From Cryobacterium lactosi (GTDB lineage Bacteria; Actinomycetota; Actinomycetes; Actinomycetales; Microbacteriaceae): a stretch of 64,000 nucleotides of DNA. This document shows positions 24,976 to 34,039 of the stretch, piece after piece. The stretch lies in contig NZ_SOHM01000040.1 in the NCBI RefSeq assembly GCF_004403945.1, forward strand, positions 59,879 to 123,878, in the 5' to 3' direction. The notes beneath the pieces are model-generated. The model did no database searches. It saw only the letters and a list, made by a program, of their open reading frames with translations, and had not been told where the DNA came from. The number at the start of each line of letters is the position of its first letter. Position 1 is the first letter of the stretch. Both the position numbers and the translations under genes were made by a program.

Positions 24976-25091
24976 CCCCCGGTTGGGGGCAGCGAATCGC
25001 CGAACTCGGTGGCACTCTGGCCGACTGAGCCACACTCATCTTTCGACTGGTTGCGGCTCATGCCGTCAACCATCCAGCCATGGGGGTTCAC
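24976..25091 (+). promoter_or_regulatory. Conserved EPS leader L1
   Basis: Begins with the inverted repeat CCCCCGGTTGGGGG. Blocks shared with L2 (32835-32955): CGGTGGCACT (25007), CGA-x-TGAGC and CTCAT (25022-25039), TTTCGA, then CAACCATCCA (25067) and a GGGGTTCAC end that holds the Shine-Dalgarno for ATG 25095. Seventeen bases separate GGCACT from (A/C)CTCAT in both copies, a promoter-like spacing, though neither hexamer matches the standard consensus. Confidence 0.7.
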
Positions 25092-25094
25092 ACG

Positions 25095-26099
25095 ATGATG
25101 GATGCTTCCGACAATCAGGCCGGCGAACCGCCGGGCGCGTCGCACCGTGCGCTCCGAGGAGGGCGCCTCGCCGCCGTCCTGATTGTGGTGCTCGTTCTGG
25201 CCGTGGTGGCGGGCCTGTGGTTCATGGTCTCGGCCGGCCAGGCGCCACGCGAGAGTGACGAGGGGCTGTCCACCTCCGCGGCACCCGAGGCGTCGCCGGC
25301 CCCGGGCGGACAGGACCGCACTGCCTTTCCCTCTGCCGAAACGTCGGGGCTGCCCCAAGGGACCGTTTTGTCGGAGTATACCGGTCCCTGCCAGATCACG
25401 ACTCCGGACACCATCCTCGACGCGAAGCGGGTGGATTGCTGGCCTTTGCTCATAGCTGCGCCGGGAGTCGAGATCACCCGGTCGCAGATCAACGGCTTCG
25501 TCTATACGGCCGAGGAGGGCAACGGGTCGTTCAGCATCACCGACACCGACGTCCAAGCGGGCGAAAACCCCGTCACGGGGATCGGGGATGTTCGCTTCAC
25601 CGCGACCCGGGTGCACGTGACCGGTGGCAATCGCTCCGTCATGTGTCACCTGGACTGCACAATCGAGGACTCCTACGTGCATGGGCAGTTCACCGACGCA
25701 ACGGGGACCTATCACGAGTCCGGAATTCGGATGGGCTCGAACGCCGTCATCCGCGGAAACACCATTGCCTGCGATGCGCCCGACGTGCCCCCGGACGCCG
25801 GATGCTCCGGAGCGCTGACCGGATACGGTGATTTCGCTGCCATCCAGAACAATGTGATCGACGGCAACCTGTTCGTCGCAGGATCAGGCGGCTACTGCAC
25901 CTACGGGGGGTCCACAGCCGGCAAGCCGCACTCGAGCGAAACCAGGGACGTGCGCTTCACGAACAACGTGTGGCAGCGGGGAGCGTTTGGGACCTGCGGC
26001 TACTGGGGGCCGATCACGTCGTTCGACTCCGACGCGCCGGGAAATGTGTGGAGCGACAACCACTGGGAGGATGGTGCTCCCGTTGCGCCGGCGAACTGA
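25095..26099 (+). CDS. Membrane-anchored right-handed parallel beta-helix protein
   Basis: 334 residues from ATG 25095 (GGGGG of the conserved leader 8 bases upstream). A basic N-terminus and one TM segment (LAAVLIVVLVLAVVAGLWFMVSA, about 28-50) anchor it facing outward. After a Ser/Pro-rich spacer comes a domain of about 250 residues: LSEYTGPCQIT, ILDAKRVDCW, GVEITRSQING, IGDVRFTATRVHVTGGNRSVMC, SYVHGQF, YHESGIRMGSNAVIRGNTIACDAP, and NNVIDGNLFV. The regular N/D-x-V/I ladders and Cys pairs fit a beta-helix carbohydrate-active or binding fold. The same domain ends the protein at 49902-51455. A role in polysaccharide modification or attachment is inferred; no catalytic residues can be assigned. 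Confidence 0.8.
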   Translation: MMDASDNQAGEPPGASHRALRGGRLAAVLIVVLVLAVVAGLWFMVSAGQAPRESDEGLSTSAAPEASPAPGGQDRTAFPSAETSGLPQGTVLSEYTGPCQITTPDTILDAKRVDCWPLLIAAPGVEITRSQINGFVYTAEEGNGSFSITDTDVQAGENPVTGIGDVRFTATRVHVTGGNRSVMCHLDCTIEDSYVHGQFTDATGTYHESGIRMGSNAVIRGNTIACDAPDVPPDAGCSGALTGYGDFAAIQNNVIDGNLFVAGSGGYCTYGGSTAGKPHSSETRDVRFTNNVWQRGAFGTCGYWGPITSFDSDAPGNVWSDNHWEDGAPVAPAN

Positions 26100-26141
26100 G
26101 CCGAGGTGCTGCCGGCTCGCATCGTTCCGAGTGAGGGTACT

Positions 26142-26804
26142 GTGCGCCGCATGATCATCAACCTCTGCTTCCACGGGATCGGCACCATCGACCACGAACG
26201 GGAGTCGGGCGAGTCCCGGTACTGGGTCACGGAAGCAAACTTTGCCCGCATCCTGGATGACGTGCGAGACCGGCCCCAGGTGAGGCTCAGCTTCGACGAT
26301 GGCAACCGGTCCGACCTCACGGTGGCGCTTCCGGCCCTGAGTGAGCGGGGGCTGACTGCCTCGTTCTTTGCGCTCGCCGGCCGATTGGGCGACCCGGCGA
26401 GTCTCTCCCCCTCCGATCTCCGTGAGCTGCGAGGCGCCGGCATGTCGATCGGTAGCCACGGCTGGACGCACGCGCCGTGGCGCGGGCTCGACGCGGACCA
26501 GGCCCGCAGGGAGCTGGTCGACGCCCGAGCCTTTCTCGCCGAAGCCAGCGACGGCGCGATCGAGGATGCCGCCCTCCCGCTCGGTCGGTACGACCGCCGG
26601 CTGCTCACCCGGTTGAGGAAGGCCGGCTATCGCACGGTGTTCACCAGCGACCGGCACCCCGCGCGGTCGTCGGAGTGGCTCCAGGCGCGCTACAGCGTGA
26701 CCGCACAGGACTCCGTGGAATCGATCCGGTCGATCCTGACGCACCGGGCAGGCGCGCAGGACGCACGGAATCTCCTCGCCGGCGCGGTCAAGCGGATTCG
26801 CTGA
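26142..26804 (+). CDS. Polysaccharide deacetylase (NodB/CE4-like)
   Basis: 220 residues from GTG 26142 (GAGGG 4 bases upstream); ATG 26151 is the alternative. The CE4 metal triad is present: VRLSFDDGNRSD (catalytic and metal Asp) and IGSHGWTHAPW (H-x3-H). A third region, DAALPLGRYDRRLLTRLRKAGYRTVFTSD, matches the R/D-containing motifs near the C-terminus. There is no signal peptide, so it may act in the cytoplasm on a lipid-linked or nucleotide sugar, or be exported in some other way. The predicted reaction is removal of N-acetyl groups from amino sugars, which fits a polymer containing acetamido sugars. It follows the beta-helix gene by 42 bases. Confidence 0.85.
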   Translation: MRRMIINLCFHGIGTIDHERESGESRYWVTEANFARILDDVRDRPQVRLSFDDGNRSDLTVALPALSERGLTASFFALAGRLGDPASLSPSDLRELRGAGMSIGSHGWTHAPWRGLDADQARRELVDARAFLAEASDGAIEDAALPLGRYDRRLLTRLRKAGYRTVFTSDRHPARSSEWLQARYSVTAQDSVESIRSILTHRAGAQDARNLLAGAVKRIR

Positions 26805-26974
26805 ACACTCCGGAAAGCCCGTCGGGTGGCACTCGATTGGGGGGTGTGCGGGGGGCTGGTTCAATCTGAACAATCCTCATACATTCTCACTGTCCCAGTT
26901 GCGAGCCGTGCCACGTCTGGCCCTGGATTATTCGGCTTCCTCGTCATGACCCACCTGAGCGGCAGGAAACACTC

Positions 26975-29900
26975 ATGGACTTGCAACCGATCACCGCTCA
27001 GCACGGTCAATCCGCGCGCCGAAGCCGACTCGCGGTCGCGGTCGCGCTGATCGCCGCCCTGGTCGTCGCCGGGCTCACGGCCTCGCCCGGCGCGGCCAAC
27101 GCGGCGAGCGGATGCCGGGCCGCGGCCAACCCCGTCGCCTGCGAGAACGCGAAGCCGGGTACCGACCCCGGCATCTGGAACATCTCCGGCGCCGGCGACC
27201 AGAGCATTCAGGGTTTCGGCACCGACATCTCGGTGGAGAACGGAGCCACGATCGGTTTCAAGATCGACACCGACGCGGCACGGTATTCCATCGACGTGTA
27301 CCGCACCGGCTGGTACCAGGGCCTGGGAGCGCGCAAGGTGGCGTCCGTCACCCCATCCGCGATCCTGCCGCAGACCCAGCCGCAGTGCCTGTCCGACCTG
27401 AGCACAGAACTCTACGATTGCGGCAACTGGGGCCTCTCGGCCAGCTGGTTGGTGCCCGATGACGCGGTCTCCGGTGTCTACGTCGCGTTGCTGAAACGCG
27501 CAGACACCGGCGGCGAAAGCCACATCATCTTCATTGTGCGTGACCAGAGCTCACGCTCCAACGTGCTGTTCCAGACGTCCGACCCGACCTGGCAGGCCTA
27601 CAACTCGTATGGTGGCTCCGACTTCTACCAGGGCGCCGACAACGGGAGGGCCTACAAGATCAGCTACAACCGCCCGTTCGTCACCAGGGAGAGCACGACC
27701 AAGCGGGACTTCTACTTCAGCAGCGAATACGCCCAGGTGCGTTTCATGGAGCGAAACGGCTACGACGTCAGCTACTTCAGCGGTGTCGACACCGACCGGT
27801 TCGGCTCGCTCCTGGCGAACCACCGGGTGATTCTCTCCGTCGGTCACGATGAATACTGGTCAGGCCCCCAAAGGGCGAATCTCGCGGCCGCCCGCGACGC
27901 GGGGGTCAACCTTCAGTTCCTGACCGGGAACACGGGGTATTGGCGGACCCGGTACGAGCCGTCGTCAGCGAGCGGCACGTCAACGAACTATCGCACCCTG
28001 GTCTCATACAAAGAAACCTGGAGCAACGACAAGGTCGACCCGTCGACCCAATGGACCGGGACCTGGCGGGACCCCCGCTTCGCGTCCCAACAGGCCGGAG
28101 GAGGCCTGCCGGAGAATGCTCTGACAGGCGCCATGTTCCAGGCCAACCACGATGACCTTCCGGTGACGGTCTCCGCGCAGGAGGGCAAGCTGAGGACCTG
28201 GAAGAACACCGCTCTCACGAACCTGACAGCCGGTACCTCGGTTCAGCTGGCACCGCACACCGTTGGCTACGAGTCCGATGAAGACGTCGACAACGGGTAC
28301 CGGCCGGCGGGCCTCATCCACCTGTCCACAACGGTAGGCCCGACCCCGCAGTACCTGACGGACTACGGTAATACCGTCGTCCCCGGCACGACCACGCACA
28401 ATACGACCCTGTACCGGGCGCCCAGCGGCGCGCTCGTCTTTTCCGCGGGTAGCGTGCAGTGGGCCTGGGGGCTCGACCAGACCCACGACGGCGACGGCGC
28501 CCCGGCCAACTCCGCCATGCAGCAGGCTCAGGTGAATCTGCTCGCGGATATGGGTGCGCAACCTGCAACGCTTATGTCAGGACTGTCCGCAGCACAGAAG
28601 AGCACTGACACCACCCCGCCCGTCGCCACGGTCACGTCCCCGGTCACGAATTCGACGATTGCCGCGGGTGCTCGCGTGACGGTCACCGGCACCGCATCGG
28701 ACGTCGGCGGCGTCGTAGCCGGCGTCGAGGTCTCGGTGGATGGTGGCGCCACCTGGCGGCCGGCAACGGGAACCACGTCGTGGTCGTACAGCTACTACCA
28801 GACCGGCCTCGGCACCGCCGGCATCCGCGTCCGAGCGATCGACGACAGCGCCAATTACCCCTCGACACCCACCTCCGTCAGCCTCGTCGTCACCGGACCC
28901 ACCGGCGTATTCGGACAGGTGGTGCCGGCTGTCCAGGACTCCGGCGACGGCGCGGCCACCGAGGTCGGCATGCGGTTCAAGCCCGAATCGAACGGATTCG
29001 TGTCGGGCGTGCGCTTCTTCAAGAGCGCGGCGAACACGGGCACGCACACGGGCTCGCTCTGGGACAGCGCCGGCACGAAGCTCGCCTCGGTGACGTTCTC
29101 CGCCGAGACCGCAACAGGGTGGCAGTCCGCGAGCTTCGACCCCCCGGTCACCGTCGCAGCCGGCCAGGACTATGTCGTGTCATACACCGCCCCGCAAGGA
29201 CGCTATGCGGTCGCCCAGTACTACTGGCCGTACTCGACGAGAAAGAGCTCGCCGATCGCGGTACCGAGCGGTTTCGGAGCACCAGACCCTGGCGTCTTCG
29301 GGTCGCCGGGGGCGTACCCCACCGAGACCTATCAGGGCTCGAACTACTTCGTTGATGTTGTGTTCAACACCGTCAGCACCACTGCGCTCACCGCGCTCGG
29401 ACAGTATCCGACTCCCGACGCGACGTCGGTGCCGACGGGCACGACGATCAGCGCGCGCCTGTCGAGCGACGTGACGAGCTCCTCGGTGGCCTTCGCCGTG
29501 CAGACCGCGGCGGGTTCGGCCGTCACGGGGACGACAAGCTATGACCCGAGTTCCCGGACGGCGTTGTTCACCCCGGCCGGTGCGCTCGCGCCGAGCACCT
29601 CATACAGGGTCAGCCTGACGGCAACCGGAACCAGCGGAGGCCCCATCGTCGCGGGAGCGACGTGGGCGTTCACGACGGCAGCGAGCGATGCGGCCTGCCC
29701 GTGCTCACTGCTCGGACCGGCAGTGACACCTGTCATCGCGCAAGTGAATGACAACCCCGTGACCCTCGGCGTGCAGTTCACGGCGCGCGCCAGTGGCGCC
29801 ATCACCGGGGTCAAGTTCTACAAGGGTCCCGGCAACACCGGCGAGCATGTCGGCACACTCTTCAGCAGTACCGGCCAGGCGCTGGCCTCCTCGACGTTCC

Positions 29901-32737
29901 TGGCGGAATCCGCCGCCGGGTGGCAGACCGTGTACTTCGCTCAGCCCGTACCGGTCCAGGCCGGTTCGACTTACACCGCGTCCTATCGCTCCACCACCGG
30001 CAAGTACTCGGCGACGGTCGGAGCATTCAACGCAGGGTTCACGAGCGGCCCGCTCTCCGTGGCCGCCTCGGCAGGGCGCTACACGTACGGAACCGGAGCT
30101 CCGACGTCGTCGTCGACGACGAACTACTTCGTTGATGTCGTCTTCGTCACCGACGGCGCGACCACGCCCCAGCCGGTGTCGGTCTCCCTGGTCAGCCCGG
30201 CGGCGAACCAGACTGCGGTGCCACCGTCGAGTCTGGTGACGGCGGTGCTCTCCGCCGCAGTACCCACCGGCACGATTCCGCAAATCGGCTTGACCACCTC
30301 GGCAGGTGCCGTGGCGGGCACTTCGACCTATGCCTCAGCAACGCGAACGATCACCTTCACACCGGCCACCACCCTGGCCTGGTCGACCGCGTTCACGGCG
30401 ACGGTGACGATCGCCGGAACCGTGCCGGCTGGCGGTAACTGGTCGTTCACGACGGCCGCGAACACGCCCGTGCAGGGCACGTTCACCCTTCTGGGGGCAG
30501 AGACCCCCACCGTCGCGTCCACGGATGACAATGCCGCCGTCGAGTTGGGCATGGCCTTCGCGGTCTCCCAACCGGGGCAAGTCACCGCCATCCGCTTCTA
30601 CAAAGGAACGGGCAACTCGGGAACGCACGTCGGGAGCCTCTGGTCGGCCGCTGGCGCCAAGCTCGCGTCGGTGACATTCACCGGCGAAACGGCCAGCGGC
30701 TGGCAGACGGCCTCCCTCGCGACGCCGTACACCCTGATACCGGGGGAGCGCTATGTCGTCTCCTATCTGGCGCCCAACGGACGCTACTCGCACACGCCGG
30801 ACTACTTCTCGCTGCTACGCAGCCAGGGTCCGTTGACCGCCGACACCGCGGCGAACGGCCTGTACCGCTACGGGGCCACCGGCGGCTTCCCGACGGGAAC
30901 GTGGCAAGCGTCGAACTACTTCGTCGACGTTGAGTTCCAAACCACGGGCACGACGACGCCGGCTCCGGCCCCGGTGACGGTGACGTCAACCGCGCCGGCC
31001 GCAAACGCGACCTCGGTAAGCCCGACCAGTGCTATTTCAGCCGTGATCTCGGCCGGAACGCTTTCGCAGACCCCCGTGCTCGCGCTCAGAGGCCCTGCGG
31101 GTAACGTCGCCGGCACATCGGTCTTCACCGCGGCCTCCCGAACCGTCACGTTCACGCCGGCAGCGCAACTCGACGGGTCCACGCAGTACACGGCGACGGT
31201 CGAGGTGGCTGGAAGCGTGCTGTCCGGTGGAACGTGGACCTTCACAACCGCCGCCGCGCCGGTGTCGAGCGGGGTGTTCACCCTGCACGGCCAGACGACG
31301 CCCACGATCGACTCGGTCAATGACGGCACCGCGGGAATCGAGCTCGGCACCGCTTTCAGCGTCACCCAATCGGGTTCAGTGACCGGGATCCGCTTCTACA
31401 AGGGCAGCGGAAACACGGGCACCCACTCGGGCACATTATGGTCGGCAACCGGCGCCAGGTTGGCAACGGTGACGTTCACGGGAGAGACCGCCAGCGGTTG
31501 GCAGACGGCTTCCCTCGCGACACCGGTGGTGCTCACCCCGGGCCAGGGCTACGTCGTTTCCTACTACGCACCGGTTGGGCGATATTCCGCCAGTGCTAAC
31601 TACTTCGCCACTCAGCGGACCAGCGGGCCGATCGTGGCGGTGACCGGCGCGAACGGCCGCTACGCCTACGGAGCGCCGGGGGCGATGCCCACATTGAGCT
31701 ACAAATCGACGAGCTATCTGGTGGATGTCGTCTTTGCCACCGGCACCGTAGCTCCCCCTGCCGCCCGGATGGCTCCGACGCCGTCGCCAGAGTCCACTCA
31801 GACACCGACGACGACACCGACACCGACAACTGAGTCGACACCGACACCGACGCCTACGCCTACGCCTACGCCGACGGCCAAGTCGACGCCGACGCCGACG
31901 GCCAAGTCGACGCCGACGCCCACACCCACACCCACCCCTGAGTCGACGTCCACACCAGTACCCAGTGGGACTCCGACTGCGACGCCAGAGGTGGCCACCG
32001 AACCCCCGGATGTCACCTCGCCGTCCCCCGCTGCAGGCGCCAGCCGCGTCAGCCCCACCGTGGTGCTGTCAGCGACGGTTGCCGGAGCGAGCGCCGCGTC
32101 AATCACCGTCTCGGGTCCCCAGGGTGATGTCGTCGGTGAGTCAAGTTTCGACCCGGCCACGGATGTGGTGAACTTCACGCCCACTGTGCCCCTGGACTGG
32201 ACGACGAGCTACCGCGCGACGGTGACCGTCGGAGGGGCGACCGCGGATGAGTGGCGTTTCGCCACGGCCGATGTACCCCTCATCGACGACACGGCGGTAT
32301 TCCTGCCGGCAGCGCCCTCCCGCACCGCGGATGATCCGGCCGTGCAGGTAGGAGCGCGATTCACCGCCTCCGTAGCCGGCGTGGCATCCGGCATCCGGGT
32401 GTATGTGGGCGCTGAGGCGGAAGGCGATCACACCGGGTACCTGTGGGGTAGCGACGGGGCACTTCTCGCAACGGTTGAATTCGGCGGCAAACCGAGCAAC
32501 GGGTGGCTGACCGGTGGGGTGAGCCCGGCGATTGATCTCACCATCGGTGCGGAGTACCGCGTCACGGTGAGTAGCTCGACCGGGAGATACGCACGGGTAC
32601 CGAACGGACTGACTCTCCCGGTCGTGAACGGCCCATTGTCATCGCCGGCCTCAGCCGGCGTCTACGGCTATGGGATCCCGGATCAGCCTTCACCCGACAG
32701 CTTCCTGGTCGACGTGATCTTCGGCAGGACCCCCTGA
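26975..32737 (+). CDS. Giant secreted protein: N,N-dimethylformamidase-like domain plus five DUF4082 and four Big_5-like modules
   Basis: 1920 residues, AGGAAA upstream of ATG 26975. A signal peptide ends near PGAANAA. About residues 40-545 resemble the N,N-dimethylformamidase beta-subunit C-terminal family (YRTGWYQGLGARKV, LFQTSDPTWQAYNSYGG, LSVGHDEYWSGPQR, FSAGSVQWAWGLD). An Ig-like module follows (about 546-643). Then DUF4082 modules start near residues 643, 908, 1167, 1431 and 1773, each with GxRFxKxxxNTGxHxGxLW, GWQ and N/SYF/LVDVxF. Big_5-like modules start near 806, 1066, 1332 and 1672, each ending W-x-FTTA or similar. A Thr-Pro linker lies at about 1598-1670. It should be a large cell-surface or secreted protein acting on or binding carbohydrate. 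No LPXTG or TM anchor is seen at the C-terminus. Confidence 0.88.
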   Translation: MDLQPITAQHGQSARRSRLAVAVALIAALVVAGLTASPGAANAASGCRAAANPVACENAKPGTDPGIWNISGAGDQSIQGFGTDISVENGATIGFKIDTDAARYSIDVYRTGWYQGLGARKVASVTPSAILPQTQPQCLSDLSTELYDCGNWGLSASWLVPDDAVSGVYVALLKRADTGGESHIIFIVRDQSSRSNVLFQTSDPTWQAYNSYGGSDFYQGADNGRAYKISYNRPFVTRESTTKRDFYFSSEYAQVRFMERNGYDVSYFSGVDTDRFGSLLANHRVILSVGHDEYWSGPQRANLAAARDAGVNLQFLTGNTGYWRTRYEPSSASGTSTNYRTLVSYKETWSNDKVDPSTQWTGTWRDPRFASQQAGGGLPENALTGAMFQANHDDLPVTVSAQEGKLRTWKNTALTNLTAGTSVQLAPHTVGYESDEDVDNGYRPAGLIHLSTTVGPTPQYLTDYGNTVVPGTTTHNTTLYRAPSGALVFSAGSVQWAWGLDQTHDGDGAPANSAMQQAQVNLLADMGAQPATLMSGLSAAQKSTDTTPPVATVTSPVTNSTIAAGARVTVTGTASDVGGVVAGVEVSVDGGATWRPATGTTSWSYSYYQTGLGTAGIRVRAIDDSANYPSTPTSVSLVVTGPTGVFGQVVPAVQDSGDGAATEVGMRFKPESNGFVSGVRFFKSAANTGTHTGSLWDSAGTKLASVTFSAETATGWQSASFDPPVTVAAGQDYVVSYTAPQGRYAVAQYYWPYSTRKSSPIAVPSGFGAPDPGVFGSPGAYPTETYQGSNYFVDVVFNTVSTTALTALGQYPTPDATSVPTGTTISARLSSDVTSSSVAFAVQTAAGSAVTGTTSYDPSSRTALFTPAGALAPSTSYRVSLTATGTSGGPIVAGATWAFTTAASDAACPCSLLGPAVTPVIAQVNDNPVTLGVQFTARASGAITGVKFYKGPGNTGEHVGTLFSSTGQALASSTFLAESAAGWQTVYFAQPVPVQAGSTYTASYRSTTGKYSATVGAFNAGFTSGPLSVAASAGRYTYGTGAPTSSSTTNYFVDVVFVTDGATTPQPVSVSLVSPAANQTAVPPSSLVTAVLSAAVPTGTIPQIGLTTSAGAVAGTSTYASATRTITFTPATTLAWSTAFTATVTIAGTVPAGGNWSFTTAANTPVQGTFTLLGAETPTVASTDDNAAVELGMAFAVSQPGQVTAIRFYKGTGNSGTHVGSLWSAAGAKLASVTFTGETASGWQTASLATPYTLIPGERYVVSYLAPNGRYSHTPDYFSLLRSQGPLTADTAANGLYRYGATGGFPTGTWQASNYFVDVEFQTTGTTTPAPAPVTVTSTAPAANATSVSPTSAISAVISAGTLSQTPVLALRGPAGNVAGTSVFTAASRTVTFTPAAQLDGSTQYTATVEVAGSVLSGGTWTFTTAAAPVSSGVFTLHGQTTPTIDSVNDGTAGIELGTAFSVTQSGSVTGIRFYKGSGNTGTHSGTLWSATGARLATVTFTGETASGWQTASLATPVVLTPGQGYVVSYYAPVGRYSASANYFATQRTSGPIVAVTGANGRYAYGAPGAMPTLSYKSTSYLVDVVFATGTVAPPAARMAPTPSPESTQTPTTTPTPTTESTPTPTPTPTPTPTAKSTPTPTAKSTPTPTPTPTPESTSTPVPSGTPTATPEVATEPPDVTSPSPAAGASRVSPTVVLSATVAGASAASITVSGPQGDVVGESSFDPATDVVNFTPTVPLDWTTSYRATVTVGGATADEWRFATADVPLIDDTAVFLPAAPSRTADDPAVQVGARFTASVAGVASGIRVYVGAEAEGDHTGYLWGSDGALLATVEFGGKPSNGWLTGGVSPAIDLTIGAEYRVTVSSSTGRYARVPNGLTLPVVNGPLSSPASAGVYGYGIPDQPSPDSFLVDVIFGRTP
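31785..31960 (+). repeat. Coding Thr-Pro microsatellite linker
   Basis: Imperfect 6-base repeats (acaccg, acgcct, acgccg, acaccc) encode TPTPTPT with interspersed ESTPTP and AKSTPTP units. The tract separates the fourth DUF4082 module from the last Ig-like module of the giant protein. Such linkers are often glycosylated and flexible. Confidence 0.85.
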
Positions 32738-32834
32738 CCGGAACGCTTAGGCGACCTGACGACACGCCGGTGACGGGACGGGACCACAGCCGGCAATCCA
32801 GTTGCGAGACCACGCCCGGAATGGGGCGGTCCGC

Positions 32835-32955
32835 CCCCCGGTTGGGGGAACGCGAAATGCCCGGCGCGGTGGCACTGTATGCGATTGAGCGGCCCTCATT
32901 TTTTCGATCTGGTCGCCAGACGCAAGATTTCAACCATCCAACCATTGGGGTTCAC
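32835..32955 (+). promoter_or_regulatory. Conserved EPS leader L2
   Basis: Second copy of the leader described at 24976-25091: CCCCCGGTTGGGGG at 32835-32848, CGGTGGCACT at 32867-32876, CGATTGAGC and CTCAT after the same 17-base spacer, CAACCATCCA at 32931-32940, and GGGGTTCAC up to 32955. The last block provides the ribosome site for GTG 32957. It lies in the 219-base gap between the giant-protein gene and the 14-gene operon, so the operon very likely has its own promoter here. Confidence 0.7.
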
Positions 32956-32956
32956 T

Positions 32957-34039
32957 GTGACCGACACGTTGCGGATTGCCGTTATCGGCGCTGGGTATTG
33001 GGGGCCGAATCTGGCCCGGAACTTTCGGGCGAGCCCGCACTGGGAACTTGCGGCGGTCTGTGACCTCGACACCGACCGGGCCCAGCGTCTCGCCGGTCCC
33101 GGAAGCGGAGTGCGGGTGACGTCCTCCGTCGAGGCCCTGCTCGCCGACGACACCCTGGACGCCGTCGCCATCGCCACGCCGGCGGGGACCCATCACGACA
33201 TCGCCTGCGCGGCGCTCGCCGCCGGCAAACACGTTCTGGTGGAGAAGCCGCTCGCGGACACCAGCGGGCGCGGTGCGGCGATGGCGCGGAAGGCCGCCGA
33301 GAACTCGTTGGTCCTGATGACCGACCACACCTACTGCTACACCCCGGCGGTGCTGAAGATCCGTGAGCTGATCGACGAGGGAGCGCTCGGTGACATCCTC
33401 TTCATCGACTCCGTCCGTATCAATCTCGGCTTGATCCAACCGGACGTCGACGTGTTCTGGGACCTCGCCCCGCACGACCTGTCGATCATCGACTTCGTCC
33501 TGCCCGGTGGCCTGCGCCCGCTCAGCGTGTCGGCGCAGGGAGCGGACCCGCTCGGGGCAGGCAAAGCCTGTGTCGGCTACCTCACCCTGCCGCTCCAACA
33601 CGGAGCCATCGCCCACGTCCACGTGAACTGGTTGAGCCCCACAAAGATTCGCACCATGATCATCGGCGGCACCAAGCGCACCCTGGTCTGGGACGACCTC
33701 AACCCGCAGCAGCGGGTCAGCGTCTACGACCGCGGTGTGGACCTGGAGACCCAATCCCTGGACGGACTCGAACGACGGGCCGCCGCGATCTCCTACCGGC
33801 TGGGCGACACCTGGTCGCCCGCCCTGTCGGAGCGGGAGGCGCTGGACTCCATGGTCACCGAGTTCGCCACAAGCATCAGGGAGCGGCGCGCCCCGCGCAC
33901 CGATGCCGGGTCAGGGCTGCGGGTGCTCGAGGTGCTCGAGGCCGCCAGCCGCAGCCTGGCCGAGAACACCGTGGTCACCTTTCCGTCCACGCCACAGGCC
34001 ACCGTGCTGCAGGCCCAGTTGGCTGGAGAGCCGGCATGA
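32957..34039 (+). CDS. Gfo/Idh/MocA-family sugar oxidoreductase (WlbA/WbpB-like)
   Basis: 360 residues from GTG 32957 (GGGG 6 bases upstream); the frame is open further upstream, but that part is the conserved leader. The Rossmann start is LRIAVIGAGYWGPNLARNF. The family catalytic motif HVLVEKPLADT (E-K-P) lies near residue 95. MTDHTYCYTPAVLKI and FWDLAPHDLSIIDFV follow; the latter holds the D-x3-H proton-relay pair. It should oxidise C3 of a UDP-amino sugar or uronate with NAD. With the DegT aminotransferases downstream and the WbpD-like acetyltransferase at 59321-59932, it fits a 3-amino (2,3-diamino) sugar pathway (inference). First gene of the operon. Confidence 0.88.
   Translation: MTDTLRIAVIGAGYWGPNLARNFRASPHWELAAVCDLDTDRAQRLAGPGSGVRVTSSVEALLADDTLDAVAIATPAGTHHDIACAALAAGKHVLVEKPLADTSGRGAAMARKAAENSLVLMTDHTYCYTPAVLKIRELIDEGALGDILFIDSVRINLGLIQPDVDVFWDLAPHDLSIIDFVLPGGLRPLSVSAQGADPLGAGKACVGYLTLPLQHGAIAHVHVNWLSPTKIRTMIIGGTKRTLVWDDLNPQQRVSVYDRGVDLETQSLDGLERRAAAISYRLGDTWSPALSEREALDSMVTEFATSIRERRAPRTDAGSGLRVLEVLEAASRSLAENTVVTFPSTPQATVLQAQLAGEPA

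Larger units (their letters stand above)
24673..25094. other. Divergent EPS control region
   Basis: 422 bases between the priming transferase (minus) and the beta-helix gene (plus) with no convincing gene. It contains, from left to right, the conserved minus-strand block M1 (24802-24842), a 10-bp inverted repeat with a 4-base loop (24879-24902), a CAGATC/GATCTG inverted repeat (24953-24968), and the plus-strand leader L1 beginning with CCCCCGGTTGGGGG (24976). The density of inverted repeats suggests a main regulatory switch for the locus (inference). Confidence 0.6.

Noticed and set aside
25007..25022. TGGCAC-type sigma-54 promoter in leaders L1 and L2
   Set aside because: The GC element is not at the required distance, and actinobacteria generally lack sigma-54.
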